From positions 1-64,000 of the forward strand of contig CAWAOQ010000011.1 of assembly GCA_963783785.1 (NCBI GenBank): a stretch of DNA of 64,000 bases. The letters are read 5' to 3'. The translations under genes and the position numbers were made by a program. The notes under the pieces were generated by a model, which was not told the DNA's origin, did no database searches, and saw only the letters and a list, made by a program, of their open reading frames with translations. Source of the DNA: CADEEN01 sp963783785 (lineage in GTDB: Bacteria; Pseudomonadota; Gammaproteobacteria; Burkholderiales; Burkholderiaceae_C). Shown here in pieces: positions 1-8,253 of this stretch. Position 1 is the stretch's first letter, and every line of letters starts with the position of its first letter.

Positions 1-512
1 CCGCCCGACGAGCCGGCGATCCTCGGCGTGGCGCTGAACGAGGTCTTCGTGCCGATCCTGCAGAAGCAGTTTCCCGAGATCGTCGACTTCTACCTGCCTC
101 CCGAAGGCTGCAGTTACCGCATGGCCATCATTTAGATCCGGAAGGCTTACCCGGCCACGCCAAACGCGTGATGTTCGGGCTGTGGAGCTTCCTGCGCCAG
201 TTCATGTACACCAAGTTCATCGTCGTCACCGACGACGACGTCGAACATCCGCGACTGGAAGGAAGTGGTCTGGGCCATCACCACGCGCGTCGACCCGGTG
301 CGCGACACGACGCTGGTGCCGGGCACACCGATCGACTACCTGGATTTCGCCTCGCCGGTCAGCGGCCTGGGCGGCAAGATGGGGCTCGATGCGACGAACA
401 AATGGCCGGGCGAGACGGCCGCGAATGGGGCCGCACGATCTCGATGCCCGCGGAGGTGACACAGGCCGTGTCGGCACTGTATGAATCGGTGATGTCGGCC
501 CCGCGCCGCTGA
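1..512 (+). pseudogene. ubiD: ubiD 3' part (4-hydroxy-3-polyprenylbenzoate decarboxylase), disrupted
   Basis: C-terminal third of UbiD, the prenylated-FMN decarboxylase of ubiquinone biosynthesis; the 5' part lies outside the window. Family landmarks are unmistakable across three frames: GLWSFLRQFMYTKFIVV, WAITTRVDPVRDTTLV, TPIDYLDFASPVSGLGGKMG and LDATNKWPGET. Reading needs four corrections: an in-frame TAG at 133-135 where family members have an ordinary residue before IRKAYPGHAKRV, a missing base near 155, an extra base near 243, and a missing base near 421. The tail ends at the TGA closing 512. Either a true pseudogene next to an insertion sequence or a low-quality contig segment. Because UbiD is normally needed for ubiquinone, sequence error or a second copy elsewhere are both plausible. 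Confidence 0.85.
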
Positions 513-707
513 AGCGCCGCGCCGCAACGGCAAAGGCAATGAAGGCCGCGGCCGCGATTGCCTCGATTGCATTGCGGGCGCGCGCAGGCTCGGCTACCGT
601 GTCAGCGCCTGTCCAGACAGGTAACCTCAGTGGTGCAGTCTCTGCGCCCAAGGAGCCCGGGACATACTTCCTCCCGAGCCCCGAACGGTGGCGTCGGCCA
701 CCCGCCC

Positions 708-754
708 CTCCCACCCTGGTGCGGAGGGGTTTCGCTTTCTGGGGCCCGTGGTCT
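708..754 (+). repeat. 42-bp exact dispersed repeat, copy 1 (terminator-like hairpin)
   Basis: Bases 708-749 are identical to 6641-6682, and the match continues to 754 with one mismatch. The unit starts CTCCCACCCTGGTGCGGAGG and then runs into GGTTTCGCTTTCTGGGGC. Including the two preceding C's, CCCCTCC at 706-712 can pair with GGAGGGG at 723-729, followed by a T-rich stretch, so on the plus strand it resembles a weak Rho-independent terminator downstream of the ubiD remnant. It lies between ubiD and the transposase remnant. A role as an insertion-sequence end is not excluded, but no matching inverted end was found beyond the transposase. Confidence 0.7.
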
Positions 755-833
755 GGCAGGCCGTTGAAATACCAATCGACGGCCTCGTCACGTCAGCGAG
801 CATGGCGCGTGATCGACGAGGAGTGGGCCGCCG

Positions 834-1835
834 ATGCGAGGAGCCGACAGCTACAACGAGAGCCTGTTCACGACGGTGAAGCTGGAGGACTTTGTTCCGG
901 CCAACCACCCGCTGCGCCCGATCCGCACCTGGGTCAACGAGCCTGCCAAGATGACCCAAGTTCTCTGCCATGTACGAGGCCGACTAGGCCCCAGATCGCG
1001 CCAGAGAAGCTCATGCGGGCCATGCTGCTGCAGGTGCTGTACAGCGTGCGCAGCGAGCGGCAGCTCGTCGAGCAGATCCAATACAACCTGCTGTTCCGCT
1101 GGTTCGTCGGCCTGGCCATCGAGGACACCGTGTGGAACCACTCGGTCTTCAGCAAGAACCGCGACCGGCTCATCGAGCACGACGCGGTCACCGAACTGTT
1201 CAACGCCACGGTGGAGATGGCCAACAAGCGCGGGCTGCTGTCGGGCGAGCACTTCAGCGTGGACGGCACGCTCATCCAGGCCTGGGCCAGCCACAAGAGC
1301 ATGCGGCGCAAGGACGGATCGGACGATGGTCGTCCGCCCGAGGACTGGCGCGGCGAGCCGCGCAGCAACGACACGCACGAGTCCACGAGCGACCCCGAGT
1401 CGCGGCTGTACCGCAAGAGCAACGCGGCGCCTGCGCTGCCGAGCTACCTGGGCCATGTGCTGACCGACAACCGCCATGGCCTGGTGGTCAACGTGCAGGC
1501 CAGCACCTCGGACGGCACGGCCGAGCGCGACGTGGCCGCGCAGATGCTGGCCGACGTCGCAGGCCCGGGCAAGCGCGTGACGGTGGGCGCGGACAAGGCG
1601 TACGACACCAAGGGCTTCGTCAAGGCGTGCCGCGAGATCAACGTCACGCCGCATGTGGCGCAGAACATCAACCGCAACGGCGGCAGCGCCATCGACGGCC
1701 GCACCACCCGGCACGTCGGCTACGAGATCAGCCAGCGCAAGAGAAAGCGCATCGAGCAGTGCTTCGGCTGGGGCAAGCTCATCGGCCCGATCCGTCAGGT
1801 GATGGTGCAGGGACTGGATAAGGTCGACCAGCCTC
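834..1835 (+). mobile_element. IS5-family transposase remnant
   Basis: Degenerate DDE transposase of the IS5 family. The N-terminus (from ATG 834; ADSYNESLFTTVKLEDF, ANHPLRPIRTWVNE) is in one frame. The rest (from about 998: APEKLMRAMLLQVLYSVRSE) is in another, separated by an internal deletion/frameshift near 955-997. Catalytic positions are visible: first Asp in FSVDGTLIQAW, second in TVGADKAYDTKGF, and Glu in RKRIEQCFGWGKL. The reading frame is lost just after GLDKVDQ near 1830, so the normal C-terminal stretch is missing. Multiple disruptions indicate a dead copy. Terminal inverted repeats and target duplication could not be identified by eye. The element separates the ubiD remnant from unrelated sequence. 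Confidence 0.85.
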
Positions 1836-1910
1836 ATAGCGGTGACGGTGAAGATTCGCGCGCTCACAGGTCATGCGCTTTCATGGCGGCGCGGACAACC
1901 ACGGCGCAGC

Positions 1911-2348
1911 TCAGACTTGTGTCGAGACTTGCCATCTGTCGGCCTCGCTCGGATGGGCATCAACGCGCATGAGGTGAAGCTCGTACAGCGCCTTCAGTTC
2001 ATCGACGACCTTCGGCGGGAAGCCTTGGCGTCCGCCCCGCACGTCGGCCAGCAGGTCGATGAAGGTGTACTCGGTCAACCCTTCGTCCTTCCACAAGGCC
2101 GCGATCCGGTTGACGATCCTGGGAAATCGTTGACACAGTTCGGTCGGTTGAATATCGGTAGGCAATCGACTGAGCCACCGAGTTGCCTTCGCGCTCAGCG
2201 CCATGTCCCGATGACGTACCGGCGCTCGCACGCGGGCCCAGTCAGACGACGTCCACAGAGCGCGCTCCTCCTCGGCGAAGGACGAACGGCCGGACCGGCG
2301 CTGCAATACACCGCTGATCCAGATGCGCAACAAGGTGACGGGATTCAT
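1911..2348 (-). CDS. conserved-looking hypothetical protein (145 aa)
   Basis: ATG at 2348 reading left. No recognised domain. The centre (FPRIVNRIAALWKDEGLTEY, then FIDLLADVRGGRQGFPPKV, then ELKALYELH) has the composition of a real helical protein and resembles small uncharacterised Burkholderiales proteins of the 'RRGGRRGFP' type; that resemblance is from memory, not a search. The first ~40 residues are Arg/Ser-rich and may not be translated; an internal ATG at MALSAKATRWLSRLP would give about 97 residues. It lies immediately 3' of the transposase remnant on the opposite strand. Confidence 0.5.
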   Translation of the reverse strand: MNPVTLLRIWISGVLQRRSGRSSFAEEERALWTSSDWARVRAPVRHRDMALSAKATRWLSRLPTDIQPTELCQRFPRIVNRIAALWKDEGLTEYTFIDLLADVRGGRQGFPPKVVDELKALYELHLMRVDAHPSEADRWQVSTQV

Positions 2349-2494
2349 CGTCGCGAACTTGCGAGAGAGATGCGGAGACTTTAAGGAGGAAACCGCGTCG
2401 GCAACGTGGGCGTTTGAGCACCGAGGCTCACATTTGGGCAGGGCGCGTGAATTGCTCCCATCTGCCGGGACCTCGTCTCCCGCAGACTGTCGGC

Positions 2495-2686
2495 ATGAAG
2501 CTGCCCCAAACTCTTCTCGACGTTGCAGGCTCCCTGCGCCGATCTGATGCCAACCGCCAGGATGCCCGCCAGTACCACCCCTCGGTGCTGGATTTCACCG
2601 ACGGCGTGGAGGTCACGGAGATGGTTGGCACCCTGCCCGGTGAGCTGCAAGAGCTGCTCGCGCCAGATCTGAAGTCCTCGACCTGA
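2495..2686 (+). CDS. possible small protein, 63 aa
   Basis: Short open frame MKLPQTLLDVAGSLRRSDAN ending ...LLAPDLKSST. Composition is not typical of a shadow frame (balanced Leu/Val/Glu/Asp), but no family is recognised, the ribosome-binding site is unconvincing and no operon partner exists. Listed only because nothing else explains 2400-2690. Confidence 0.2.
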   Translation: MKLPQTLLDVAGSLRRSDANRQDARQYHPSVLDFTDGVEVTEMVGTLPGELQELLAPDLKSST

Positions 2687-3015
2687 GCGCCGAGTAGTAG
2701 CCCAACGGGCGCTACACGCAGCTTGAGGGGATGCAAGTGCTCATCCCTGCTTCTCCCGGTCGGCTGTCGGCTGTGGCTCGCTGAGTACCATGCAACTCAG
2801 CCCTCTCCGAGCTGAGGCTTTGCACCACGGGCTGGGAGACTACCGACTTCCGTGCTGTTCGATGCGTGGCAGTTCCAATCGGGGTGATGAGCGCGGAAGC
2901 ATGTCACGAAATGTTTCGGGACCCGCGTCACACGTCATGGCGCTTTACTGCAAAATCTGTCGCGACAACTCTGTGGCAATCGCGTGGTTTGTCGCCCTGC
3001 AATGCAGTCAATTGA
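2687..3015. other. intergenic, no gene recognised
   Basis: 329 bases of lower-GC sequence (about 55-60 percent GC by eye) with no supported coding frame, hairpin or repeat. It precedes the MshEN-domain gene and presumably carries its promoter, but no clear -35/-10 pair stands out. Confidence 0.5.
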
Positions 3016-4080
3016 GTGGCAATTCCGTTGAATCCATTTCCTCCCATCATCGATGAAAGCCCAGAACGGCGGCAATGGCCTGCGCCCCCGTTCGCGTGGA
3101 GGCATAGGCCAGCGCCCGGCAATGACGTCGTGCAACCTTGTCGGATCGAGAGCGGATCCGGTTCAACAGTCGAGGGGCAGATGCTCGCCTTTGATCCGAT
3201 TGCAGGCAGGCTGAGCTTTCGTACCTCTGCAACTGGGCCGGCGGCGACGCTGCCGTTCTCTCGGTTCTGCCGCCTCACGCTGACTACTCCGCTCCAGCCG
3301 GCCTTGCAGATTGCGGATGCCCCAGTCGAGCGCGTTCCAGCGGCAGCCCAAGAGCGCGAGTACCGCCTGCTGTTGAGCGGCAGCAACCGACAACTGACTG
3401 GCCGCACAGCCGGCTACGTGGAAACGGCGGACGGGTTGTACCTGTTCACGCCAGTTGACGAAGAGGCGTCGGTGCAGCGAGTGTTCGTGCCGCGGTCGGC
3501 GTACTCCCGTTGCGGGTTCGGGACCTCGGCCGAAGAGGTGGCCGCGACGCGGTGGATCGCCAGTCCGGGTGCATTGCTCGAAGCGATTGAGCGCCAGCAT
3601 CGGATGCCGGTGCCGCTTCTTGGCGAAGCAATGCTCGCGCTCGGGTTACTGACGCAAGGTCAACTCAACCGGGTGTTGGCCACGCAAACCGGCGACAAGC
3701 CACTCGGGGAGTTGCTGGTGGCCGCCGGCATCATCTCTCGCGCCGACCTGCAAACCGCACTTGCTCACAAGATGGGCTATCCATTGGTCGATCTGAGGCA
3801 CTTCCCCATCGATCCAGCTGCGATTGCCAAGTTGTCGCATCGCGTGGCGATGGGATATCGAGTCATGCCACTGCTGCTCGACAAGGATCGACTCATTATT
3901 GCCGTCGACAAGCCGTCTCGCGCGATCAAACTCAACGCACTGCACGCCTACGCGCAGATCAAGATCGTGCCGGTGCTGGCCTCCAAGACACAGATCTTGC
4001 GGGCATTGGAGCGCCTGTCCAGCGACGTGTGGTCATCGCACGTCTCACATCGCCCGGCGTTCTTCGCCACGACTTCCTGA
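3016..4080 (+). CDS. MshEN-domain protein, putative c-di-GMP receptor
   Basis: 354 aa from a GTG start. The N-terminal ~200 residues (PFSRFCRLTLTTPLQPALQ and surroundings) form an unrecognised domain. Residues ~200-330 match the N-terminal domain of GspE/PilB/MshE ATPases (MshEN/T2SSE_N), with two tandem 24-residue motifs: LLGEAMLALGLLTQGQLNRV... and, after a 4-residue spacer, PLGELLVAAGIISRADLQTA..., then GYPLVDL and DRLIIAVDKPS. In MshE these motifs bind c-di-GMP; here the first motif has Leu where Arg is usual. No ATPase domain follows, so it is a free-standing receptor module rather than a secretion ATPase. It faces, tail to tail, a GGDEF-EAL enzyme at 4286-6466, fitting a c-di-GMP circuit. 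No start-proximal SD is obvious. Confidence 0.75.
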   Translation: MAIPLNPFPPIIDESPERRQWPAPPFAWRHRPAPGNDVVQPCRIESGSGSTVEGQMLAFDPIAGRLSFRTSATGPAATLPFSRFCRLTLTTPLQPALQIADAPVERVPAAAQEREYRLLLSGSNRQLTGRTAGYVETADGLYLFTPVDEEASVQRVFVPRSAYSRCGFGTSAEEVAATRWIASPGALLEAIERQHRMPVPLLGEAMLALGLLTQGQLNRVLATQTGDKPLGELLVAAGIISRADLQTALAHKMGYPLVDLRHFPIDPAAIAKLSHRVAMGYRVMPLLLDKDRLIIAVDKPSRAIKLNALHAYAQIKIVPVLASKTQILRALERLSSDVWSSHVSHRPAFFATTS

Positions 4081-4285
4081 TTCGGATCTTCGCGTCGGAT
4101 AGCTGATTGCTAAGCTGGCGCAGTTGCAGTGCCGGCGTCGTTGCGCGGTACGCGCCGAAGACATCGTGGTCAAGATGTTCGCAGGATTCTTGGCGAGAGC
4201 CGGAGGCCGGATTGCGTTGCAGGGGCCGGTAGCGGGCGTATCGTGCGCGAGCCGCTGTGGCCCGCCACGAGCAGCAATCATTGCG

Positions 4286-6466
4286 TCAGTGCATCAGGTC
4301 TTCAATGTGTAGCGGCTGCTTGGCCGTTTCAGCGAAGGCTCGGGTATTGCTGCGTGTCCTGTCGACGCCGCGCGTCTCGCTCCACGCACTGTCTGTGAAC
4401 AATGAAGTCGCAAAGCTCTGCGCCTCCTCCTTACGGTCGTCCATCGCCCACAGCAGAAGGGTTCGCGCAGTCATCGGCCTGGCGAACAAGAAGCCCTGCA
4501 GTTCGTCGCACCCGAGTTGCACCAGGATTCGCTGCTGGCGCTCGTTCTCGACGCCCTCAGCCACAACCCGCAGGCCCAGCGCGTGGGCCAGTTTGACCAC
4601 CGCGTCCACCACCGCGCGGGCGTCGGCGCTGAATTCGACGTCCATCACGAAGCTGCGGTCGATCTTCAACTCCTCGGCCGGGAGCTTGCGCAGGTAAGCC
4701 AAGCTCGAGTAGCCTGTGCCGAAGTCATCGATCGACAGGTGGATGCCGGCGGCGCCGAGCTCGCGGAAGGTGGCCTGGGTGGCCTTGGTGTCCTCCATCG
4801 CCACGGATTCGGTGATCTCGCAGGTCAGCAACGACGGATCGACACGGTAGTGAGCCAGGGCCGTCGCGATGCGCGCAACGATGTCTTCTTGGCGCATCTG
4901 CGCGGCCGACAGGTTGATCGCGACCCGCATCTTGAGGCCTTTGTCTTGCCAGACCCGGGCTTGGCGGCATGCGTCGTCGATGACCCATTGTCCAATGCTT
5001 CGGATCAGCCCGAAGCGCTCAGCGATCGGGATGAATACGCTGGGCGGCACCATACCGCGTGTCGGGTGCTGCCAGCGCAGCAGCGCTTCGGCGGCGGTGA
5101 CCTTTCCGCTAACGGCATCTATCTTGGGCTGATAGAACAACTCGAGTTCTTCCCGTTCGAGTGCCAGCCGCAGGTCGCGCAGCAGGTCGAAACGCTCGCG
5201 CGCATCATCTTCCATCGACGGTGCGAAGAAGCAAAAGCCTGCGCCACCGGCTCGCTTGGCGGCATACATCGCAGCGTCGGCGCGAGAGATCAGCTTGGCA
5301 TGTTGGCCGTTGTCAGGGTAGAACGCGATGCCGATCGAGCAGCCGATGCCCACCTGGCGACCGTCGATCTCAAACGGCTGCGCCAGCGCCTCTACGATCT
5401 TGCGCGCGCGCTGAGCCAGGTCGTCCTGGGCGCCCGCATTGGTCACCAGCATCAGGAACTCGTCGCCGCCCACCCGTGCGACCACGTCACCACTGTTGGC
5501 GCAACCCTTCAGGCGCTTGCCGACGCCTTGCAGCACACTGTCGCCGCTGCTGTGACCGAAGGTGTCGTTCACCGGCTTGAAGCCGTCCAGGTCAATGAAT
5601 AGCAGCGCCAGCCTGCTGGAGTCAGCATCACAACGCACGACGGCTGCCGCCAATTGGGTCTCGAAGTGGGCGCGCGTTGGCAACCGCGTAAGCGCGTCTT
5701 CCAGTGGATCGGGCGGTTGCGCAACCACACGTGCAGCGATCCGGGCCGTTGGCAGCTGGCGCACCAATAGCAGGACGGCCGCACCGACAAGCAACAGGCC
5801 CAGCGTGGGCCATAGCGCGGGCTGAACCCACGTGCCCTCCGGCTCGCGCAGGGGGACCGGTGCGAATACCAGCATGGCCGCAGCAGTCAGCGCAGCGCAA
5901 TGGCGAATGGGTGTCGTGAGACGCTCGCTATTGCAAGGGAGGGCCAGAGCAATAAGGGCCACGCTCAGGACAGCAGCGCCCAGTGCCGTACGCATCAAAC
6001 CGGCACCGGTGTTGGGCGCACTCGAGATTGCAGCGATGCCCAGCGTCGACAGCAACAAGACGCCGGTCGCGGCGCCAACACGACGGCCGCCTTGCCAAGG
6101 CTCGCTGCTGTTGCCGGCATAGGCGGCGGCCACCGGCATGGCCAGTGCAAGTGCCACCAAAGCGAGCTGCCACACTACGGAGACCGCAACGCCATCGGCG
6201 GTGGCCGCACTGCTCACCGATTGCAGTGGCCACCAGAGACCAGCCGCGGCAAGACCAAGGGCGATGCCACGCACAACACGCTGCGACGGAGCGGCGTCGG
6301 TCGACACCTGGGCATGCAACGCAGCGGCAGTCGCCAACAGCAGCGTACTGGGCGCAAGACTGCCGAGTGCGGTGAGCAGGCCATGCAAGAGATTCAACGT
6401 GTGGCTCCGAACAAACAGGGAGGGCCAGCGGCAGCTGCCAGAAGGAGCAGACATGCCGCTCAGCAA
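4286..6466 (-). CDS. membrane diguanylate cyclase / phosphodiesterase (GGDEF-EAL)
   Basis: 726 aa. Residues ~25-240 hold about six to seven hydrophobic segments (for example LLHGLLTALGSLAPSTLLL, ATGVLLLSTLGIAAISS), i.e. an integral-membrane sensor region without a known signature. GGDEF domain ~255-415 with intact GGDEF at 333-337 and substrate-site FIDLDGFKPVNDTFGH. The residues at the inhibitory I-site position (NSGD) lack the RxxD Arg, so product inhibition is probably absent. EAL domain ~428-670 with EALLRW at 460, CEITES, DDFGTGYSSLAYL, KIDRSFV and VVAEGVE, all catalytic elements present. A bifunctional enzyme is therefore possible. Monocistronic; convergent with the MshEN protein at 3016-4080, 205 bp apart. 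Confidence 0.92.
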   Translation of the reverse strand: MLSGMSAPSGSCRWPSLFVRSHTLNLLHGLLTALGSLAPSTLLLATAAALHAQVSTDAAPSQRVVRGIALGLAAAGLWWPLQSVSSAATADGVAVSVVWQLALVALALAMPVAAAYAGNSSEPWQGGRRVGAATGVLLLSTLGIAAISSAPNTGAGLMRTALGAAVLSVALIALALPCNSERLTTPIRHCAALTAAAMLVFAPVPLREPEGTWVQPALWPTLGLLLVGAAVLLLVRQLPTARIAARVVAQPPDPLEDALTRLPTRAHFETQLAAAVVRCDADSSRLALLFIDLDGFKPVNDTFGHSSGDSVLQGVGKRLKGCANSGDVVARVGGDEFLMLVTNAGAQDDLAQRARKIVEALAQPFEIDGRQVGIGCSIGIAFYPDNGQHAKLISRADAAMYAAKRAGGAGFCFFAPSMEDDARERFDLLRDLRLALEREELELFYQPKIDAVSGKVTAAEALLRWQHPTRGMVPPSVFIPIAERFGLIRSIGQWVIDDACRQARVWQDKGLKMRVAINLSAAQMRQEDIVARIATALAHYRVDPSLLTCEITESVAMEDTKATQATFRELGAAGIHLSIDDFGTGYSSLAYLRKLPAEELKIDRSFVMDVEFSADARAVVDAVVKLAHALGLRVVAEGVENERQQRILVQLGCDELQGFLFARPMTARTLLLWAMDDRKEEAQSFATSLFTDSAWSETRGVDRTRSNTRAFAETAKQPLHIEDLMH

Positions 6467-6640
6467 TTCTCTGTGAGCCGAGCGAACCGCTCACGACGAA
6501 CTGCGTGAACAATGTCCCGGCGTACGCTGCAATCACACCGCGGTATAGCTGAAACGCCCCGCCCTATCGCACCCATTGAGTACCAGCAGTCGTGGTGCAT
6601 GATTCGGCGCCAACTGTCCCGGCCCTGTAGATCCAGCCGC

Positions 6641-6687
6641 CTCCCACCCTGGTGCGGAGGGGTTTCGCTTTCTGGGGCCCGTCGTCT
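6641..6687 (+). repeat. 42-bp exact dispersed repeat, copy 2
   Basis: Identical over 6641-6682 to 708-749 and similar to 6687. Here it abuts the stop codon of the minus-strand YdcF gene (6686-6688), so relative to that gene it lies directly downstream in antisense orientation. The CTCC/GGAG stem is retained but the T-rich side lies on the strand opposite to the gene, which argues against a simple terminator role for this copy. Confidence 0.7.
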
Positions 6688-7504
6688 AGGCGCCCAGCCA
6701 CCAACCGATCTTCTCGCGCAGCACCGCGCGCACCAGCAGGAAGCCTTCCGAAGACGGTATCCAGCGCAGCGTCGGGCGCTCGACGCGCGGGGCCAGCCCC
6801 ATCGGCGCCGGCACGACGGCCCACGTTGCGCCCGCGCGTGCCGTGGCTTCCTTGAACGCCCGCATCGCGCGCGGCATGTGCCAGCCATGGGTGACGACGA
6901 CCAGCTGCGTCAGGTTCTGGTCGCGCAACTGCGCGACCGCCAGTTGCGCGTTCTCGCGCGTGTCGCGCGAGCGGGTCTCGGTCCAGCGCAGCGGGCGGCC
7001 GAACTCGCGCGCGGCGATTTCCGCGGCGACCTCGGCTTCCGACATGCCGGGCTGCGCCGCGTGGCCGAGGCCGCCGCTGAACATCAGCGGTGCGCCGGTC
7101 TGGCGGCCGAGCCAGACGCCGTAGCGCAAGCGCTCGAGCGCCAGCGGGCTCAGGCTGGCGACGTCGTACTCCGGTGCGCGCTCCTCGCGGCCACCGCCGA
7201 GCACGATGATCGCCACCCCGGAACGCTGGGCCATGTTGCGCTTCAGATCGGCGATACGCGCGCCGTCGAGCGCCGGCGGCGGCGCAAGCAGCGTCTGCTG
7301 CAGCCACTCACCCACAGCGCTGCAGGCGCCGAGCCACAGCCCAGCGGTGGCCACCAGCACGACGAACCAGCCCCAGCCGCGCCGCCACGAAATCATGCGC
7401 GCACCGATCAGCGTCAGCACCAGCAGCGGCACCGGCGGCAACAGCAGGCTGCTGAGCACCGGCTTCCACGACTCGATGCCGAGCATCAGGAACAGATCAT
7501 TCAC
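6686..7504 (-). CDS. YdcF/SanA-type DUF218 membrane protein
   Basis: 272 aa from GTG 7504 (NDLFLMLGIESWKPVLSS). Two N-terminal hydrophobic helices (~residues 14-60) precede a DUF218 domain: IIVLGGGREERAPEY, LRYGVWLGRQTGAPLMFSGG, RDTRENAQLAV and VVVTHGWHMPRAMRAFKEA. Members (ElyC/YdcF/SanA) act at the cell envelope, with suggested roles in peptidoglycan or lipid-carrier metabolism; the biochemical activity is not established. It lies 101 bp downstream of a small hypothetical gene at the end of the aldehyde oxidoreductase cluster and may be co-transcribed, but no functional link is evident. Confidence 0.85.
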   Translation of the reverse strand: MNDLFLMLGIESWKPVLSSLLLPPVPLLVLTLIGARMISWRRGWGWFVVLVATAGLWLGACSAVGEWLQQTLLAPPPALDGARIADLKRNMAQRSGVAIIVLGGGREERAPEYDVASLSPLALERLRYGVWLGRQTGAPLMFSGGLGHAAQPGMSEAEVAAEIAAREFGRPLRWTETRSRDTRENAQLAVAQLRDQNLTQLVVVTHGWHMPRAMRAFKEATARAGATWAVVPAPMGLAPRVERPTLRWIPSSEGFLLVRAVLREKIGWWLGA

Positions 7505-7605
7505 GACGGGACCCAGCCTTTCGAGGCGCGCGATTGTGCCGCACCGATCGCCCGGCCACGCGCGCGCGAACCTGCGCGAGCGGCTCCGGCGCCCGGCGCG
7601 AGCGA

Positions 7606-7905
7606 TCACCCGCCGCCGCGCTGCGTATAGAGATCGAAGTGGCGCATGAAGCGCTGCCAGGTGGCTTCGTCGATGCCGCGCGCCTCGAAGCGCACCTGCA
7701 GGCGCGGCAGCACGATCAGCGCAATGCGGCGCGGATCGCGGGCTTGCCAGGCCAGCGACACCGTGCCGTCGTCGAGGGCGATCTCGGCGCCCCGCTCGCG
7801 CCAGGCGATGTCGCGATGGCCGCTCGCGCCCGGCAGCCACGCGCGCAACTCGGCCTCGGTGCAGCCCATCTCGCGCTCGAACACGAGCGGGTAATGGCCT
7901 TGCAT
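7606..7905 (-). CDS. hypothetical protein in aldehyde oxidoreductase cluster (99 aa)
   Basis: ATG 7905 chosen (MQGHYPLVFEREMGCTEAEL). A longer frame to 7992 exists, but its first 29 residues are read from a hairpin repeat and overlap the MoaD stop, so it is rejected. The protein is soluble, with an alternating strand pattern (GAEIALDDGTVSLAWQA, RIALIVLPRLQVRFEARGID). No family recognised. Proteins of this size accompanying MoaD-like genes are often cofactor or assembly factors, but nothing in this sequence proves it. Confidence 0.65.
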   Translation of the reverse strand: MQGHYPLVFEREMGCTEAELRAWLPGASGHRDIAWRERGAEIALDDGTVSLAWQARDPRRIALIVLPRLQVRFEARGIDEATWQRFMRHFDLYTQRGGG

Positions 7906-7914
7906 TCGGCGGCT

Positions 7915-7990
7915 CAGGCCGCGCCGGGCCGCTACGCAAGCGGCCTGAGGCCCCCTTGGGGGGCGCGAGCGCAGCGAGCTCGGGGCTGTC
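7915..7990. repeat. paired hairpins in intergenic spacer
   Basis: Two adjacent inverted repeats: GGCCGCT/AGCGGCC (5-base loop, near 7922-7940) and GCCCCCTTGGGGGGC (near 7948-7963), followed by GCGAGCGCAGCGAGC. This is the type of GC-rich spacer element common between genes in GC-rich Burkholderiales. It falls between the MoaD-like stop and the downstream small gene and could act as a processing or termination site, though no T-tract follows on either strand. Confidence 0.5.
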
Positions 7991-7991
7991 A

Positions 7992-8246
7992 TTACCCGCC
8001 CGCGATCGGCGGCCAGATCGCCAGCACGTCACCGTCCTTGGGCACGTAGCTCAAGCGTTCGGCCGGCGGCACGTAGACGCCGTTGACGAGCACCAGGTGC
8101 ACCAGCCTTTCCGGCATGCCGAAGGGCTCGATGATCTTCGCGATCGGCGTGCCGTCGGGCACCTCGAGCGGGATCTGGTTGCTGCGCCGCGCATCGGCGG
8201 GCAGGTGCTGGGTCAGGCTGGCGTAGAGCTTGAACGTGAGATGCAT
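7992..8246 (-). CDS. MoaD/ThiS-family sulfur carrier
   Basis: 84 aa beta-grasp protein MHLTFKLYASLTQHLPADAR ending WPPIAGG. The C-terminal Gly-Gly is the thiocarboxylate-bearing tail that delivers sulfur to the pterin during molybdopterin/tungstopterin synthesis. Location seven bases downstream of the FAD subunit gene of an aldehyde:oxidoreductase cluster suggests it is dedicated to that enzyme's tungsten-pterin cofactor rather than being the general MoaD; that dedication is inferred from context. Confidence 0.85.
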   Translation of the reverse strand: MHLTFKLYASLTQHLPADARRSNQIPLEVPDGTPIAKIIEPFGMPERLVHLVLVNGVYVPPAERLSYVPKDGDVLAIWPPIAGG

Positions 8247-8253
8247 GGAAACA

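Noticed and set aside
851..1867. Long minus-strand open frame of 338 codons
   Set aside because: Antisense shadow of the transposase remnant, Arg/Val/Leu/Ala-rich as usual for GC-rich DNA.
4517..5602. Plus-strand open frame opposite the GGDEF-EAL gene
   Set aside because: Composition typical of antisense frames; the minus-strand protein has intact catalytic motifs.
7906..7992. Upstream extension of the 99-aa gene to 7992
   Set aside because: The added 29 residues are translated from a hairpin repeat and would overlap the MoaD-like stop codon.
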